Positions 34,001-43,420 of a stretch of 64,000 bases of DNA are shown here, in pieces. The stretch lies in assembly GCA_020633675.1 (NCBI GenBank), contig JACKDE010000002.1:930001-994000 (forward strand), read 5' to 3'. Within the stretch, counting starts at the first letter, position 1. Every line of letters starts with the position of its first letter. Origin of the DNA: Deferribacteres bacterium. Lineage in GTDB: Bacteria > Zhuqueibacterota > Zhuqueibacteria > Zhuqueibacterales > Geothermadaptataceae. The notes under the pieces are model-generated. The model saw only the letters and a program-made list of their open reading frames with translations, was not told where the DNA came from and made no database searches. The position numbers and the translations under genes are program-made.

Positions 34001-35551
34001 ATGCCAACAGAATTCCGCAATGAACCGATCAAGGATTTTTCGAACGCCGAGGACCGCAGAAAAATGCAACAGGCGCTCGAATATGTGAAATCACAATTTG
34101 ATCGTGAATATCCGCTTTTTATCGATGGCCAGGATGTCAAGTCTGGCCGCACGTTCAAATCGTACAATCCAGCAAACAAGGAACAGGTTGTCGGTACGTT
34201 TCACAAGGCTGGTGTCAAAGAAGTCGATTTGGCGATTGAAGCTGCCCAGCGGGCATTTCAAAGCTGGCGGCACGTCGATCCCAAGGAGCGCGCGGACGTG
34301 CTGTTTCGTGCGGCTGCCAAAATGCGGGAACGCCGTTTTGAGCTCAACGCCTGGATGGTGTACGAGACATCCAAGAGCTGGACGGAAGCTGATGGCGATA
34401 CAGCAGAAGCGATTGACTTTATGGAATTTTATGCGCGCGAGATGTTGCGCTACGGTGCAAAACAACCGCTCACGCCGATTGAAGGAGAAAACAATGAACT
34501 CGTTTATATCCCGCTCGGCATGGGTGCTGTCATTCCACCATGGAATTTCCCCAATGCCATTTTGGTCGGCATGTCCAGCGCCGCAATCGTCACCGGCAAC
34601 ACGGTGCTACTCAAACCATCTTCCGATGCGCCGGCAGTAGGTTATCGCTATATCGAAATCATGAAGGAAGCAGGCTTGCCGGCTGGTGTGCTCAATTTTG
34701 TTCCCGGCAGCGGTGGAGAGATTGGCGATTATATTGTCACCCATCCCAAAACCCGCTTCATCGCTTTCACCGGCTCGATGGAAGTCGGTCTGCGTGTGAA
34801 TGAACTGGCTGCGAAAAAATCAGAAGGACAGATTTGGATCAAACGCGTTGTCGCTGAGATGGGCGGCAAAGACAGCATTGTTGTCGATAGCGAAGCAGAT
34901 TTGGTGGACGCGGCCGATGGCACGATCGCTTCAGCATTCGGATTCCAGGGCCAAAAATGCTCGGCCTGTTCCCGCGTCATCGTCGATGAAAAAGTCTATG
35001 ATGAATTCTGTGAAATGCTGGTTGAACGCGCCGAAAAACTCACGGTTGGCTCTACCGAAAATCCGGATATTTTTATGGGAGCCGTGATCAATCAGTCTGC
35101 GGCCGACAACACCATGCATTACATCGACATCGGTCACAGAGAAGGCAAGTTGTTGATCGGTGGAAAGCGCGGAGACAACAAAGGCCATTTCATCATGCCG
35201 ACCATCTTCAAGGATATCGCTCCGACAGCCAGGCTGGCACAGGAAGAAATTTTTGCGCCGGTGCTGGCGGTCATCAAGGCGAAAGATTTTGATGATGCAC
35301 TCGGCATTGCCAACAACACCATTTATGGTTTGACTGGCGCTTTGTACAGCAAAAATAAAGACAAAATTGCCCGAGCGAAGCGCGAGTTTCACGCCGGCAA
35401 TCTCTATTTCAATCGCAAGTGCACGGGCGCTTTTGTTGGCGCACATCCGTTCGGTGGCTTCAATATGTCCGGCACCGACAGCAAGGCCGGTGGCCGCGAT
35501 TATTTGCTGCTTTTCCTGCAAGCGAAAACAATGTCTGAAAAAATTGCATAG
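34001..35551 (+). CDS. pruA: L-glutamate gamma-semialdehyde (delta1-pyrroline-5-carboxylate) dehydrogenase
   Basis: A 516-residue aldehyde dehydrogenase of the RocA/PruA type, at the usual length of the free-standing enzyme. Marks are VIPPWNFPNAI, the NAD-binding FTGSMEVG, the general base in VVAEMGGKDSIVVD, and the catalytic Cys in GFQGQKCSACSRV, all typical of P5C dehydrogenases. It oxidises glutamate semialdehyde, the product of proline dehydrogenase, to glutamate in the cytosol. No proline dehydrogenase gene is nearby. GGAGGAG lies ahead of the ATG, and a strong terminator follows, so it is a single-gene transcript. Confidence 0.93.
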   Translation: MPTEFRNEPIKDFSNAEDRRKMQQALEYVKSQFDREYPLFIDGQDVKSGRTFKSYNPANKEQVVGTFHKAGVKEVDLAIEAAQRAFQSWRHVDPKERADVLFRAAAKMRERRFELNAWMVYETSKSWTEADGDTAEAIDFMEFYAREMLRYGAKQPLTPIEGENNELVYIPLGMGAVIPPWNFPNAILVGMSSAAIVTGNTVLLKPSSDAPAVGYRYIEIMKEAGLPAGVLNFVPGSGGEIGDYIVTHPKTRFIAFTGSMEVGLRVNELAAKKSEGQIWIKRVVAEMGGKDSIVVDSEADLVDAADGTIASAFGFQGQKCSACSRVIVDEKVYDEFCEMLVERAEKLTVGSTENPDIFMGAVINQSAADNTMHYIDIGHREGKLLIGGKRGDNKGHFIMPTIFKDIAPTARLAQEEIFAPVLAVIKAKDFDDALGIANNTIYGLTGALYSKNKDKIARAKREFHAGNLYFNRKCTGAFVGAHPFGGFNMSGTDSKAGGRDYLLLFLQAKTMSEKIA

Positions 35552-35561
35552 TGCTGAACTG

Positions 35562-35599
35562 ATCGCAAGGCCTTCGGAAATGGGAGGCCTTGCGATTTT
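35562..35599 (+). terminator. Strong intrinsic terminator after pruA
   Basis: ATCGCAAGGCCT (35562-35573) and AGGCCTTGCGAT (35585-35596) form a perfect 12-bp stem with an 11-nt loop, followed by TTTATCC. The stem starts 10 bp after the pruA stop. Confidence 0.8.
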
Positions 35600-35787
35600 A
35601 TCCATCCGTCCTGTGTCTGGTCTTGCCTGAATGCCAAAATATGCCAATGTGTCTGCACCAGAATCTCCCCGCTGTTTAAAATTTTCAGAAAATTGTCTTG
35701 CTAAAACTTGTACAGATCGCTATTTAAGTGCACAGCATTGAATGGATATGAATGCCTGAACAAATCAATCTTTGAAAGGAATGGAAG

Positions 35788-36372
35788 ATGCCGGCCGAGT
35801 TGGCTTTTTACGATACCATCAAACAAGAATTCGAAAAGAGCATCGCTGTGAAGCAAAATGTATTGCATCACCAAGTCGATATTTTACGGAAGTTAACCGA
35901 AGTGTTGGTTCATGCACTAAAAAGCGGCAAAAAGTTGCTGGTTTGTGGCAATGGCGGCAGTGCCGCGGATGCGCAACATATCGCCGCAGAATTGGTCAGC
36001 AAATACAAGCGTGTGCGGCGTGCCCTGCCGGCGATCGCACTGACGACGGATACTTCGGCGCTCACTTCTGCCGGTAACGATTTCGGCTATGAATGGGTGT
36101 TCTCGCGCCAGGTCGAGGCGCTTGGACAGGAAGGGGATGTGTTGCTGGCGATCAGCACCAGTGGCAATTCCCCAAATGTGCTGCGAGCGGTTGAGGAAGC
36201 GCGCAAAAAAAGCCTCATCTCGATTGCATTCACTGGTGCGAGCGGCGGTCAGCTTGCTGGGTTGACAGATTTTTGCTGGAATGTACCGTCAACAGATACC
36301 GCGCGCATCCAGGAAGCGCACATCACGGCGGCGCATGCCATCTGCGAAATCATCGAACAGGAGCTGTGCTGA
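35788..36372 (+). CDS. gmhA: Sedoheptulose 7-phosphate isomerase (SIS domain)
   Basis: A 194-residue SIS-domain isomerase. The phosphosugar-binding motif CGNGGSAADAQHIAAEL and the later LLAISTSGNSPNVLRA are those of GmhA, including the His/Glu zinc and catalytic positions. It turns sedoheptulose 7-phosphate into D-glycero-manno-heptose 7-phosphate, the first step of ADP- or GDP-heptose synthesis for lipopolysaccharide or S-layer glycans. The stop is separated from the gmhB start by one base (TGAAATG), so the two are translationally coupled. Confidence 0.93.
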   Translation: MPAELAFYDTIKQEFEKSIAVKQNVLHHQVDILRKLTEVLVHALKSGKKLLVCGNGGSAADAQHIAAELVSKYKRVRRALPAIALTTDTSALTSAGNDFGYEWVFSRQVEALGQEGDVLLAISTSGNSPNVLRAVEEARKKSLISIAFTGASGGQLAGLTDFCWNVPSTDTARIQEAHITAAHAICEIIEQELC

Positions 36373-36373
36373 A

Positions 36374-36958
36374 ATGCTGGCGAGGGCCGCGGTTTTTCTC
36401 GATCGCGACGGAACGATTAACGAAGAAGTCAATTACCTGAGTTCGGTTGAGCAATTTCACTTGCTCAGTGGCGCCGCAGAAGCAATTCGGCGCCTGAATC
36501 ACGCGGACATTCCGGTGGTCGTGGTCACCAATCAGGCCGGTGTGGCGCGAGGCTACTATGATGAGGCACAAGTTGAGCTGGTGCACACATATATGCGCGC
36601 TCTGCTGCAAAAAGCAGATGCCCACATCGATGCGATTTACTTTTGCCCGCACCACGCTGAGGAAGGCATCGGACGCTACAAAATCGACTGCGACTGCCGC
36701 AAACCCAAGCCGGGTATGTTGAAAAAAGCCGCTGAAGTTCTGAAGCTGGATCTGCACGCATCATTTATTGTCGGGGACAAAATGAGTGATTTGGAAGCAG
36801 GCGCAGCTGCCGGCTGCCGGACGGCCCTGGTGCGAACCGGGTATGGTCTGGAAATCGAGCAACAACTTACCGATTCGCCTCTGCAACCAGATTTTATCGC
36901 TCAAGATTTGCATGACGCAGCCAATTGGATTCTCGCCTGCTTGCGGAAAAAAGAGTAG
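36374..36958 (+). CDS. gmhB: D-glycero-manno-heptose 1,7-bisphosphate 7-phosphatase
   Basis: A 194-residue HAD phosphatase of the GmhB type. The HAD nucleophile motif is VFLDRDGTINEE. VVVTNQAGVARGYY is motif II. The zinc-binding loop is CPHH...CDCRKPKPG, typical of GmhB, and GDKMSDLEAG is motif IV. It removes the 7-phosphate in heptose synthesis. The start ATG 36374 is just after the gmhA stop; the frame is open upstream inside gmhA, but only this ATG makes sense. GmhC/HldE and the epimerase are not in the window. Confidence 0.93.
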   Translation: MLARAAVFLDRDGTINEEVNYLSSVEQFHLLSGAAEAIRRLNHADIPVVVVTNQAGVARGYYDEAQVELVHTYMRALLQKADAHIDAIYFCPHHAEEGIGRYKIDCDCRKPKPGMLKKAAEVLKLDLHASFIVGDKMSDLEAGAAAGCRTALVRTGYGLEIEQQLTDSPLQPDFIAQDLHDAANWILACLRKKE

Positions 36959-37241
36959 AACAGCTCACCATCCTGAACGACTTGCCGCACGAAATTGTCT
37001 GCATAGAGCCTGTCATCGCTGGTGATTCTTATTGATCTGGTTTGAGAAGTAGCATTGAAAATTATGCAGCCAGACTACGAGATGAAGGAGCTCTTTTGCA
37101 GGCACAAACTTTCTTTAATGCAGCAATTGTCTTGACATTCGTACTGCTTTTTGACATTTTGCAGCAACTTTTGGTTATTTCATTCTTCCAAAGTGTGTTT
37201 GCCATAGCGCAAACTGAATTATCAAACCTTAGGATTGCATT

Positions 37242-39458
37242 ATGAAATCCAAATATGCCCTATGGCTTGGGGTATTGTTCATTGCCAGTTTGGCAAATCC
37301 GCTCCAGGCACAGCAATCGGTGGCTAGGCAGTGGAACGAAGCGCTGCTTGCCGCAATACGCGTTGATTATGCCCGCCCGACCGTACACGCCCGTAATCTG
37401 TTTCACACTTCCATTGCGATGTACGATGCCTGGGCGGCTTTTGATGGAACGGCAACCCCTTATTTGCTCGGCAACACCGTCGGCGGATTTAGCGTGCCGT
37501 TTAATGGGATCACGGCGCCAGCGAATGCAAAAGCTGCCCAAAATGAAGCGATCAGTTATGCGGCATATCGCTTGCTCAGTCACCGATTTCAGCACTCGCC
37601 CGCTGCGCTGGCAACACTTGCCGGATTCGATGCACTTTTAGCTGACCTCGGCTACGACACCAATTTCGTTTCCACAGATTACAGTACCGGCTCTCCAGCC
37701 GCGCTTGGCAACTATATCGCCGATTGGATCATTAAGTATGGTTTTCAGGATGGTGCAAATGAACAGAATAGTTACCAGAACAGGTACTACAAGCCACTCA
37801 ATCCACCGATCTCGCCGGACTTGCCCGGCCCCGGTGACATCGTCGATCTCAATCACTGGCAGCCAATGGTGCTGGATGCGTTCATCGATCAAAGCGGCCA
37901 TTTAATCGAGGGGGATACCACAACATTTCTCAGCCCGGAATGGGGCAATGTAACACCTTTTGCGCTGAAGAGCGATGAATTGAGCATCTACCAACGCAAT
38001 GAGAATGCCTATTGGGTTTATCACGATCCGGGTACGCCACCGCAATGCGATACCACCGCAAGCAATGGTTTTCTGGATAACTATAAATGGAATTTTTTGT
38101 TGGTATCGATTTGGCAAAGTCATCATGATCCGGATGATGGTGTGATGTGGGATATTTCGCCTGCATCATCCGGAAATAATCCGCCATTGCCACAAAGTGT
38201 GAACGAATATCGCGATTTTTACAATCTGTTCGACGGTGGCGATCCTGGCAAAGGGTGGGATCGCAATCCGGTAACCGGGCTACCCTACGAGCCGCAAATT
38301 GTGCCGCGTGCGGATTATGCCCGGGTCCTGGCTGAATTCTGGGCGGATGGCCCGGCTTCTGAAACACCGCCCGGTCACTGGTTCACCATTCTCAATTATG
38401 TCAATGACCACCCGCTGCTCGAAAAGCGATTTCGAGGCGAGGGGGACCTGATGGATGATCTCGAGTGGGATGTCAAAGCATATTTTATACTGGGTGGTGC
38501 TGTACACGACGCCGCCGTCGCAGCCTGGGGCATCAAAGGCTGGTATGACTATGTTCGTCCTATCTCGGCGATTCGAGCAATGGCAGCGCGCGGTCAGAGC
38601 AGCAATCCGGATTTGCCAAATTACAACACCACAGGCATTCCGTTGATCGATGGTTATGTTGAATTGGTGGGCGAGAACGATCCGTTGGCAGGACGGGATG
38701 GCGTCAATATCAATAAAATAAAATTGTATACCTGGCGTGGTCCGGCATTTGTATTCAATCCGGCAACAGATATCGCAGGAGTGGGCTGGATCCTGGCGGA
38801 ACGCTGGTGGCCGTATCAACGTCCAACCTTTGTCACACCGCCATTCGCAGGCTACGTTTCCGGGCACTCGACCTTCTCGCGGGCGGCTGCGGAGGTACTG
38901 ACCATGCTAACCGGTGATCCGTTTTTTCCGGGCGGGATGGGCGAGTTTTTTGCGCCTAAAAATGAATTTTTGGTTTTTGAAGACGGGCCAAGCGTGGACG
39001 TTACCTTGCAGTGGGCGACGTACCGCGATGCGTCAGATCAAACCAGCCTGTCGCGTATCTGGGGTGGCATCCACCCACCTGCTGATGATATCCCCGGCCG
39101 CCTCATCGGTGAACAAATTGGTATAGAAGCCTTCGAATATGCCGAACAGTTTTTCCAGGGCAAGATCACCAGCGTGGCAGAGACGCAGAGAGTGCACAAT
39201 ATTCCAACCACTGCGGTCTTTCCAAATCCGGCCCGGTTGGGCAAGCCGCTGCAAGTGCGCATCAATGCTCAGGAGCCGGAAGCTGAAGTGAGGCTGTACA
39301 ATATTCTCGGACAACTCGTGCTTAACCGCACGGTTCATCCGGCTGGCAGCGGCAGTTCCATTGCGCTAAGTACCGCTTCGCTGCCGTCCGGCACCTATTT
39401 GCTGCGCATCAACGGGCGCAGTTGGAGCACTGCCCATACAGTTTTTTTGGTTAAATAA
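37242..39458 (+). CDS. Vanadium haloperoxidase-like (PAP2-superfamily) secreted protein with T9SS sorting domain
   Basis: A 738-residue exported protein. A signal peptide ends near residue 25 (LQAQQS). The body has the vanadium chloroperoxidase/acid-phosphatase ligand pattern: YDYVRPISAIRAMAARG (Lys/Arg motif), GYVSGHSTFSRAA (SGH, phosphate or vanadate loop), and SRIWGGIHPPADDIPG (R-x6-H axial-ligand motif). The last 80 or so residues (AVFPNPARLGKPLQV, LYNILGQLV, LPSGTYLLRI) form a type IX secretion sorting domain, which predicts release or surface attachment. Whether it binds vanadate (haloperoxidase) or acts as a phosphatase is open. Confidence 0.85.
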   Translation: MKSKYALWLGVLFIASLANPLQAQQSVARQWNEALLAAIRVDYARPTVHARNLFHTSIAMYDAWAAFDGTATPYLLGNTVGGFSVPFNGITAPANAKAAQNEAISYAAYRLLSHRFQHSPAALATLAGFDALLADLGYDTNFVSTDYSTGSPAALGNYIADWIIKYGFQDGANEQNSYQNRYYKPLNPPISPDLPGPGDIVDLNHWQPMVLDAFIDQSGHLIEGDTTTFLSPEWGNVTPFALKSDELSIYQRNENAYWVYHDPGTPPQCDTTASNGFLDNYKWNFLLVSIWQSHHDPDDGVMWDISPASSGNNPPLPQSVNEYRDFYNLFDGGDPGKGWDRNPVTGLPYEPQIVPRADYARVLAEFWADGPASETPPGHWFTILNYVNDHPLLEKRFRGEGDLMDDLEWDVKAYFILGGAVHDAAVAAWGIKGWYDYVRPISAIRAMAARGQSSNPDLPNYNTTGIPLIDGYVELVGENDPLAGRDGVNINKIKLYTWRGPAFVFNPATDIAGVGWILAERWWPYQRPTFVTPPFAGYVSGHSTFSRAAAEVLTMLTGDPFFPGGMGEFFAPKNEFLVFEDGPSVDVTLQWATYRDASDQTSLSRIWGGIHPPADDIPGRLIGEQIGIEAFEYAEQFFQGKITSVAETQRVHNIPTTAVFPNPARLGKPLQVRINAQEPEAEVRLYNILGQLVLNRTVHPAGSGSSIALSTASLPSGTYLLRINGRSWSTAHTVFLVK

Positions 39459-39605
39459 TTGATCTGATCGACAGAATTCATTGAACGGACTGGTAGGATT
39501 TGCAGGTTGTCAACAACGTGTGGCAGCCTGCAAAATGGAGCTCACACGCCCCCCTTCCCCTTTTTAACATCGAAAAGCTCAGGACGAACGGGCTGCAAAA
39601 TCCAG

Positions 39606-40697
39606 CTATTCGTTTTCGGTAATCAAAAACTCCTCTTTCATCGATCCCATTATATCTTTCACAACTGCTTCCACACCTTGCGTGCGGTCGATTCCCAGTG
39701 TAAAACACTGTGCTTTATTGATGAGCATGGCCAGCACTTTGGATCGCATATGCATTTGTCCAACTTTGGGCCAGGTCATTTCCAGAGCACTCGCGTACCA
39801 ATAATAGTCATCGATTTCCAGCGCGAGCCGGTTGGCAGCCAGCAATTTTTCGACCGCGATATCGCTCGGCATACGTTCGATAAAACGCTCATCGGAAAAC
39901 TCCGGCATGAACAAAGATGTCGGTTGTACGGCCACTGGAACGTTCTGGATGTCAAAATGATAGAGAGATTTCGTTTGCAGATTCTCTGGAAAAGACATTT
40001 TATGCAGACCGCTAAATTTTTCCGAAAGTGTATCGATGCTATCATTGTTCAGCCGGACAGGCTCATAGCATGGATAAAGCAACTGCCCGTCGGTTAAAAC
40101 GATATTTTCTGAAATGAGTCGCGCACCAGTGTGCTGCAGCAGAGCGAGGCATGTAGTGGTTTTGCCGACACCGCCTGGCCCGCCTACCAAAACGCCACCA
40201 TAGGCTGTATCCAATGCTGATGCGTGCAGAGGGGTCCAGTTGCGAAAATTTTCGAGATACCAAAAGAGTGGATAATAGAAAATATAGTTCATCAGGTTGA
40301 AGTATTTTCTATACTCATCGTCAGCCTGGCTTTCAATGTTCTCTCTCTTCGGATGGTAGCTATACACGATGTCAAAAAGGAAGCGACCGTTTTCACGCCG
40401 GAAACGAAGCTGCAGACCTTTCATGCGCAATGTGTTGAGCCAAATCAGCTCGTTTCTCTTGCCCAGCATGCGCTTGCCGTAAAAGCTGTACCCGTTTCCC
40501 CCCTCAAATGGATTCTGCTCCGGCTGCCACTCCTGTTCTATCCATTGACAGCGCACGTCGATATCCGGAGCAGCCAGCGGTTGCCGTGCCAGGCCCCGCA
40601 GGTGCTCGCGGGCATACTTGACAAGCCTGGCATTATTGGATGAAATATTGATCGACACATTGTGTTGACTGACACCAATTTTTTCTTCACTCATCAT
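39606..40697 (-). CDS. HPr-kinase-like P-loop protein
   Basis: A 363-residue protein with a HprK C-terminal-type kinase fold. The Walker A loop GGPGGVGKT (172-180) is followed by TTCLALLQHTGARLISENIVLTDGQ, matching HprK's pattern where the P-loop is followed by an acidic strand. The N-terminal 160 residues resemble those of HprK-related kinases seen beside peptide- and glycan-modification genes. The HPr-kinase signature capsule is not complete, so it is unlikely to act on HPr, and no ptsH is nearby. The target is unknown. It is the 3'-most gene of the long minus-strand cluster and lies 91 bp after the OmpR-type regulator. Confidence 0.75.
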   Translation of the reverse strand: MMSEEKIGVSQHNVSINISSNNARLVKYAREHLRGLARQPLAAPDIDVRCQWIEQEWQPEQNPFEGGNGYSFYGKRMLGKRNELIWLNTLRMKGLQLRFRRENGRFLFDIVYSYHPKRENIESQADDEYRKYFNLMNYIFYYPLFWYLENFRNWTPLHASALDTAYGGVLVGGPGGVGKTTTCLALLQHTGARLISENIVLTDGQLLYPCYEPVRLNNDSIDTLSEKFSGLHKMSFPENLQTKSLYHFDIQNVPVAVQPTSLFMPEFSDERFIERMPSDIAVEKLLAANRLALEIDDYYWYASALEMTWPKVGQMHMRSKVLAMLINKAQCFTLGIDRTQGVEAVVKDIMGSMKEEFLITENE

Positions 40698-40788
40698 ATT
40701 CTCAATTTTTTGTAAATCTGCATTGCGGGTACGTTATCGTACCTGGCAATTCAAGATTCGGTTTAGATCAAATTTTCTAAAATTGGGA

Positions 40789-41511
40789 TTATCCCAAATC
40801 GAAAAGATAGCCTGCGCCACGCACTGTTTTAATGAAAACGGGATGCTCCGGGTTGGGTTCGACGTGTTTGCGCAAACGCAGAACGTGATTATCGACTGTG
40901 CGCGTGGTCGGATAAAAGCTATAGCCCCAAATTTCATCGAGCAAGCGATCGCGAGTTAACACCTCGCCCGGATGCTGGATGAAATATTCCAGGAGCTTGA
41001 ACTCCCGATTGGTGACATCTTGTCGCTTACCTTCTTTATACACCTCGTGCCGCTTAAAATCGACTACCGCAACGCCAAAGCTGAATTTGCTTTTTGGGGT
41101 GGTGCCGTTGGTTTCCGGTATTCCTTTGGCTTTTGACTGAGCCAGTTCAATGCGATGCAAATTATCCTTAACACGCCCAATTAGCTCACGGATGCTGAAT
41201 GGTTTGCTGAGATATTCATCCGCACCCGTTTCCGGTTTCGATTTATGATCTTTTCCGTTCGTATCGGCAGTCAGCATGATGATTGGAATACAGGCCCCAT
41301 TGCCGCGAATATGCTCGCAAATTTCATATCCGTTCATCCCGGGCAATGTCGCGTCCAAAATAACCAAATCGGGACTTTTGTCGTTGGCAATTTTCAATCC
41401 ATCCTGGCCTGTGCTCGCAGCATGAACTTCGTAGCCCTCATCTACCAGCGCAGTGTGCAGCCCCAATTTTATGGCTGCGTCATCTTCAATTACTAAAATT
41501 TTTTTTCTCAT
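40789..41511 (-). CDS. OmpR-family response regulator
   Basis: A 240-residue two-domain regulator. The receiver has D53 in LVILDATLPGMNG and the conserved K in YLSKPFS. The C-terminal winged helix (about 140-238) holds LLEYFIQHPGEVLTRDRLLDEIWG and TVDNHVLRLRKHVE...GAGYLF. No sensor kinase is encoded in the window. It precedes the HprK-like gene on the same strand, and it could control the surface-polymer genes around it, which is inference from position only. Confidence 0.93.
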   Translation of the reverse strand: MRKKILVIEDDAAIKLGLHTALVDEGYEVHAASTGQDGLKIANDKSPDLVILDATLPGMNGYEICEHIRGNGACIPIIMLTADTNGKDHKSKPETGADEYLSKPFSIRELIGRVKDNLHRIELAQSKAKGIPETNGTTPKSKFSFGVAVVDFKRHEVYKEGKRQDVTNREFKLLEYFIQHPGEVLTRDRLLDEIWGYSFYPTTRTVDNHVLRLRKHVEPNPEHPVFIKTVRGAGYLFDLG

Positions 41512-41922
41512 AGCACCTTCTCAAATGATAGTGGTTGATTGGTCAAATTCATCAGCGCGCGACAAAAGTCTTTCTACAAACTGGCGCTACTTCCCAAAAT
41601 GGCTGCTTATAGCGCGTGCCATTTCATCGGGAACGGTGAACTTAAACAATGAAGCTCTCCAGGCGCGCACGCAATTGTTATCCGTCCACCATGGCCCGTT
41701 ACAATTTGTCGCACCAGGCTTAATTCGCTTCCCACACACCATGTTAGACCGAATTAGATGTTGCTCGGCCGGGCAATTGGTTTATTGTTCTCGTTTCTGC
41801 GGTTAATTGAATCAATTCAGCAAAGATGGATCACTTCCAGTCATGTTTTGATCTGCACACACCCAGATTTTGGCAATGGAGTATTTCCAATGTGCAGACA
41901 ATGGGCATGGATTCAGCATGCT
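41512..41922. other. Noncoding gap upstream of the OmpR-type regulator
   Basis: A 411-bp stretch with no convincing gene on either strand. It must hold the promoter for the minus-strand regulator (start at 41511) and the end of the phosphotransferase transcript; no clear -35/-10 pair or terminator was recognised. Confidence 0.5.
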
Positions 41923-43263
41923 TTATGTATAAGGCGATCCCAATTCGCTAATTACTGGCAAGCAAGCTGGCAAGGCTTCGAGCGCTACACCGTCCTGCAA
42001 TGTGACGCACCGATCCAATGTTTGTTGAGCCAGTGCAAAAAATGTGTGCGCTCGCTCTGCGCTGCTGCCGCCGGTACGCGCAATTAGCTTGCAAGCCTTT
42101 TTGGTGACCAGCAGGACTGCGAGATACCACAATACTTCTCTGGCGCTGATCTGCTGCAAGGCATGCTCAGAATAACCAGACAGGAAATTATGGAAAATCT
42201 GCTGCCGCATCGCCTCCGTTACTCGACTTCGAGCACCTAAGGAATACAGTGAAGCGAGAAAGTTTGCAATATCATAGGCCGGATGGCCCATAGCCATGCT
42301 ATCAAGGTCAAGCAATGCCAAGTTCTGTTCGTTCTGAAAAATATGGCTCAATTTGTACGAACCATGTAGCAGCACGGGAAAAGCGCATTTGACTGGCTTT
42401 ACGCGATCAAATGTGCGCAAAAATGCAGATACGTCCGGGCACGACTCCGCAATAGCAGCTTGTATTAATACAGACCTTCCGTGCAGTCTGGCCATTTCGC
42501 CGCATTCAGAAATCTGTCTTTCGACCCGCATTTTGGCCATGTGAAAGTTGGCGAGCACCGCGCCGGCGGCATACATAGAAGACGATACTTCGAGGTCGGA
42601 GAGTTGCGCTTTCAGGCTGCTGCCTGCCATTTCATCCATCAAAACCGCATGTATTTGTCTGAACAATGCAATCGGTTTGGGAATATGCACAGCGAATCTG
42701 TATTGGCTACTGGACTCGCCAGCCTGCTGCGGTGGGAAAATCCGCGCCAGTGCAGTCAAATGGCAGTAGATCTGATCTGCTTTTCGTTCGTCACTAAAGA
42801 GTTTTGCGATGATGTTCACTGACTGCAGCGCTGCTGTGTTTTTATTTTGCAGTCGCAATGTGCAGCGCGCCGTTAATCGCTTGCCAGCAACAAAACGCAG
42901 TGGTTCAACAGTGACGCCTGCGATTTTCATGGCCTTTGCTGGTCCAAAACCGATATAGATGAACTTTTCAGACAATAGTATGGCAGAGAGTCGTTCTGTC
43001 AGTTTATCCCTTGAAGCAAAGTCGAGAGCAGGTGCGACCTGTCTCGTGGGATAGGGATTTAGAGAAAATTGACCAAAATGAAATGTTTTCTGATCTGAAA
43101 AGTGCGCAGATGAATGTAGGGATGCCCGGATTGCAGCTTCTGTGCTTGCAGCGTATGGCGGCAGGGCTGAATGGGCATGCGCGGGCAAGGGCGCGACCAG
43201 CCGTTGCTGGCTGGCTGCATCGATGGATGGGAGAGTCAGCGTATTCGTGTTCTTCTGTGCCAT
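41923..43263 (-). CDS. APH-fold phosphotransferase-like protein, catalytic Asp replaced (HGS)
   Basis: A 446-residue protein from ATG 43263; the open frame reaches 43347, but the first 28 codons look non-native. The C-terminal part is an aminoglycoside-phosphotransferase/choline-kinase fold: VLLHGSYKLSHIF (300-308) and LALLDLDSMAMGHPAYDIANF. The Brenner motif HGD is HGS here (S302), so the usual catalytic base is gone, while the metal-binding D319-L-D321 is kept. Residues 120-140 (EPLRFVAGKRLTARC) match the N-lobe strand of its two paralogues in this cluster. It lies 157 bp downstream of the first GT4 gene. Confidence 0.78.
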   Translation of the reverse strand: MAQKNTNTLTLPSIDAASQQRLVAPLPAHAHSALPPYAASTEAAIRASLHSSAHFSDQKTFHFGQFSLNPYPTRQVAPALDFASRDKLTERLSAILLSEKFIYIGFGPAKAMKIAGVTVEPLRFVAGKRLTARCTLRLQNKNTAALQSVNIIAKLFSDERKADQIYCHLTALARIFPPQQAGESSSQYRFAVHIPKPIALFRQIHAVLMDEMAGSSLKAQLSDLEVSSSMYAAGAVLANFHMAKMRVERQISECGEMARLHGRSVLIQAAIAESCPDVSAFLRTFDRVKPVKCAFPVLLHGSYKLSHIFQNEQNLALLDLDSMAMGHPAYDIANFLASLYSLGARSRVTEAMRQQIFHNFLSGYSEHALQQISAREVLWYLAVLLVTKKACKLIARTGGSSAERAHTFFALAQQTLDRCVTLQDGVALEALPACLPVISELGSPYT

Positions 43264-43420
43264 ATTCCAAGGTGTTGTTCGTGTTGCGTGGCATGTGCGA
43301 AGATGATGATGCGAAATTGTTTTCCCGGGTAAATTCCGGGAAAGCATGGAATGCTATTTTCCATGCCAATAACCTTTTATGAATTACCCGCATTTTATAT
43401 ATGCATGCGGAAAAATCCAA

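Noticed and set aside
37132..37180. TTGACA boxes upstream of the haloperoxidase-like gene as a promoter
   Set aside because: Two TTGACA words exist (37132, 37151) but neither has a good -10 box at 16-18 bp.
37042..37245. 67-codon plus-strand frame overlapping the start of the haloperoxidase-like gene
   Set aside because: TTG start, no RBS, low-complexity hydrophobic product in AT-rich noncoding sequence.
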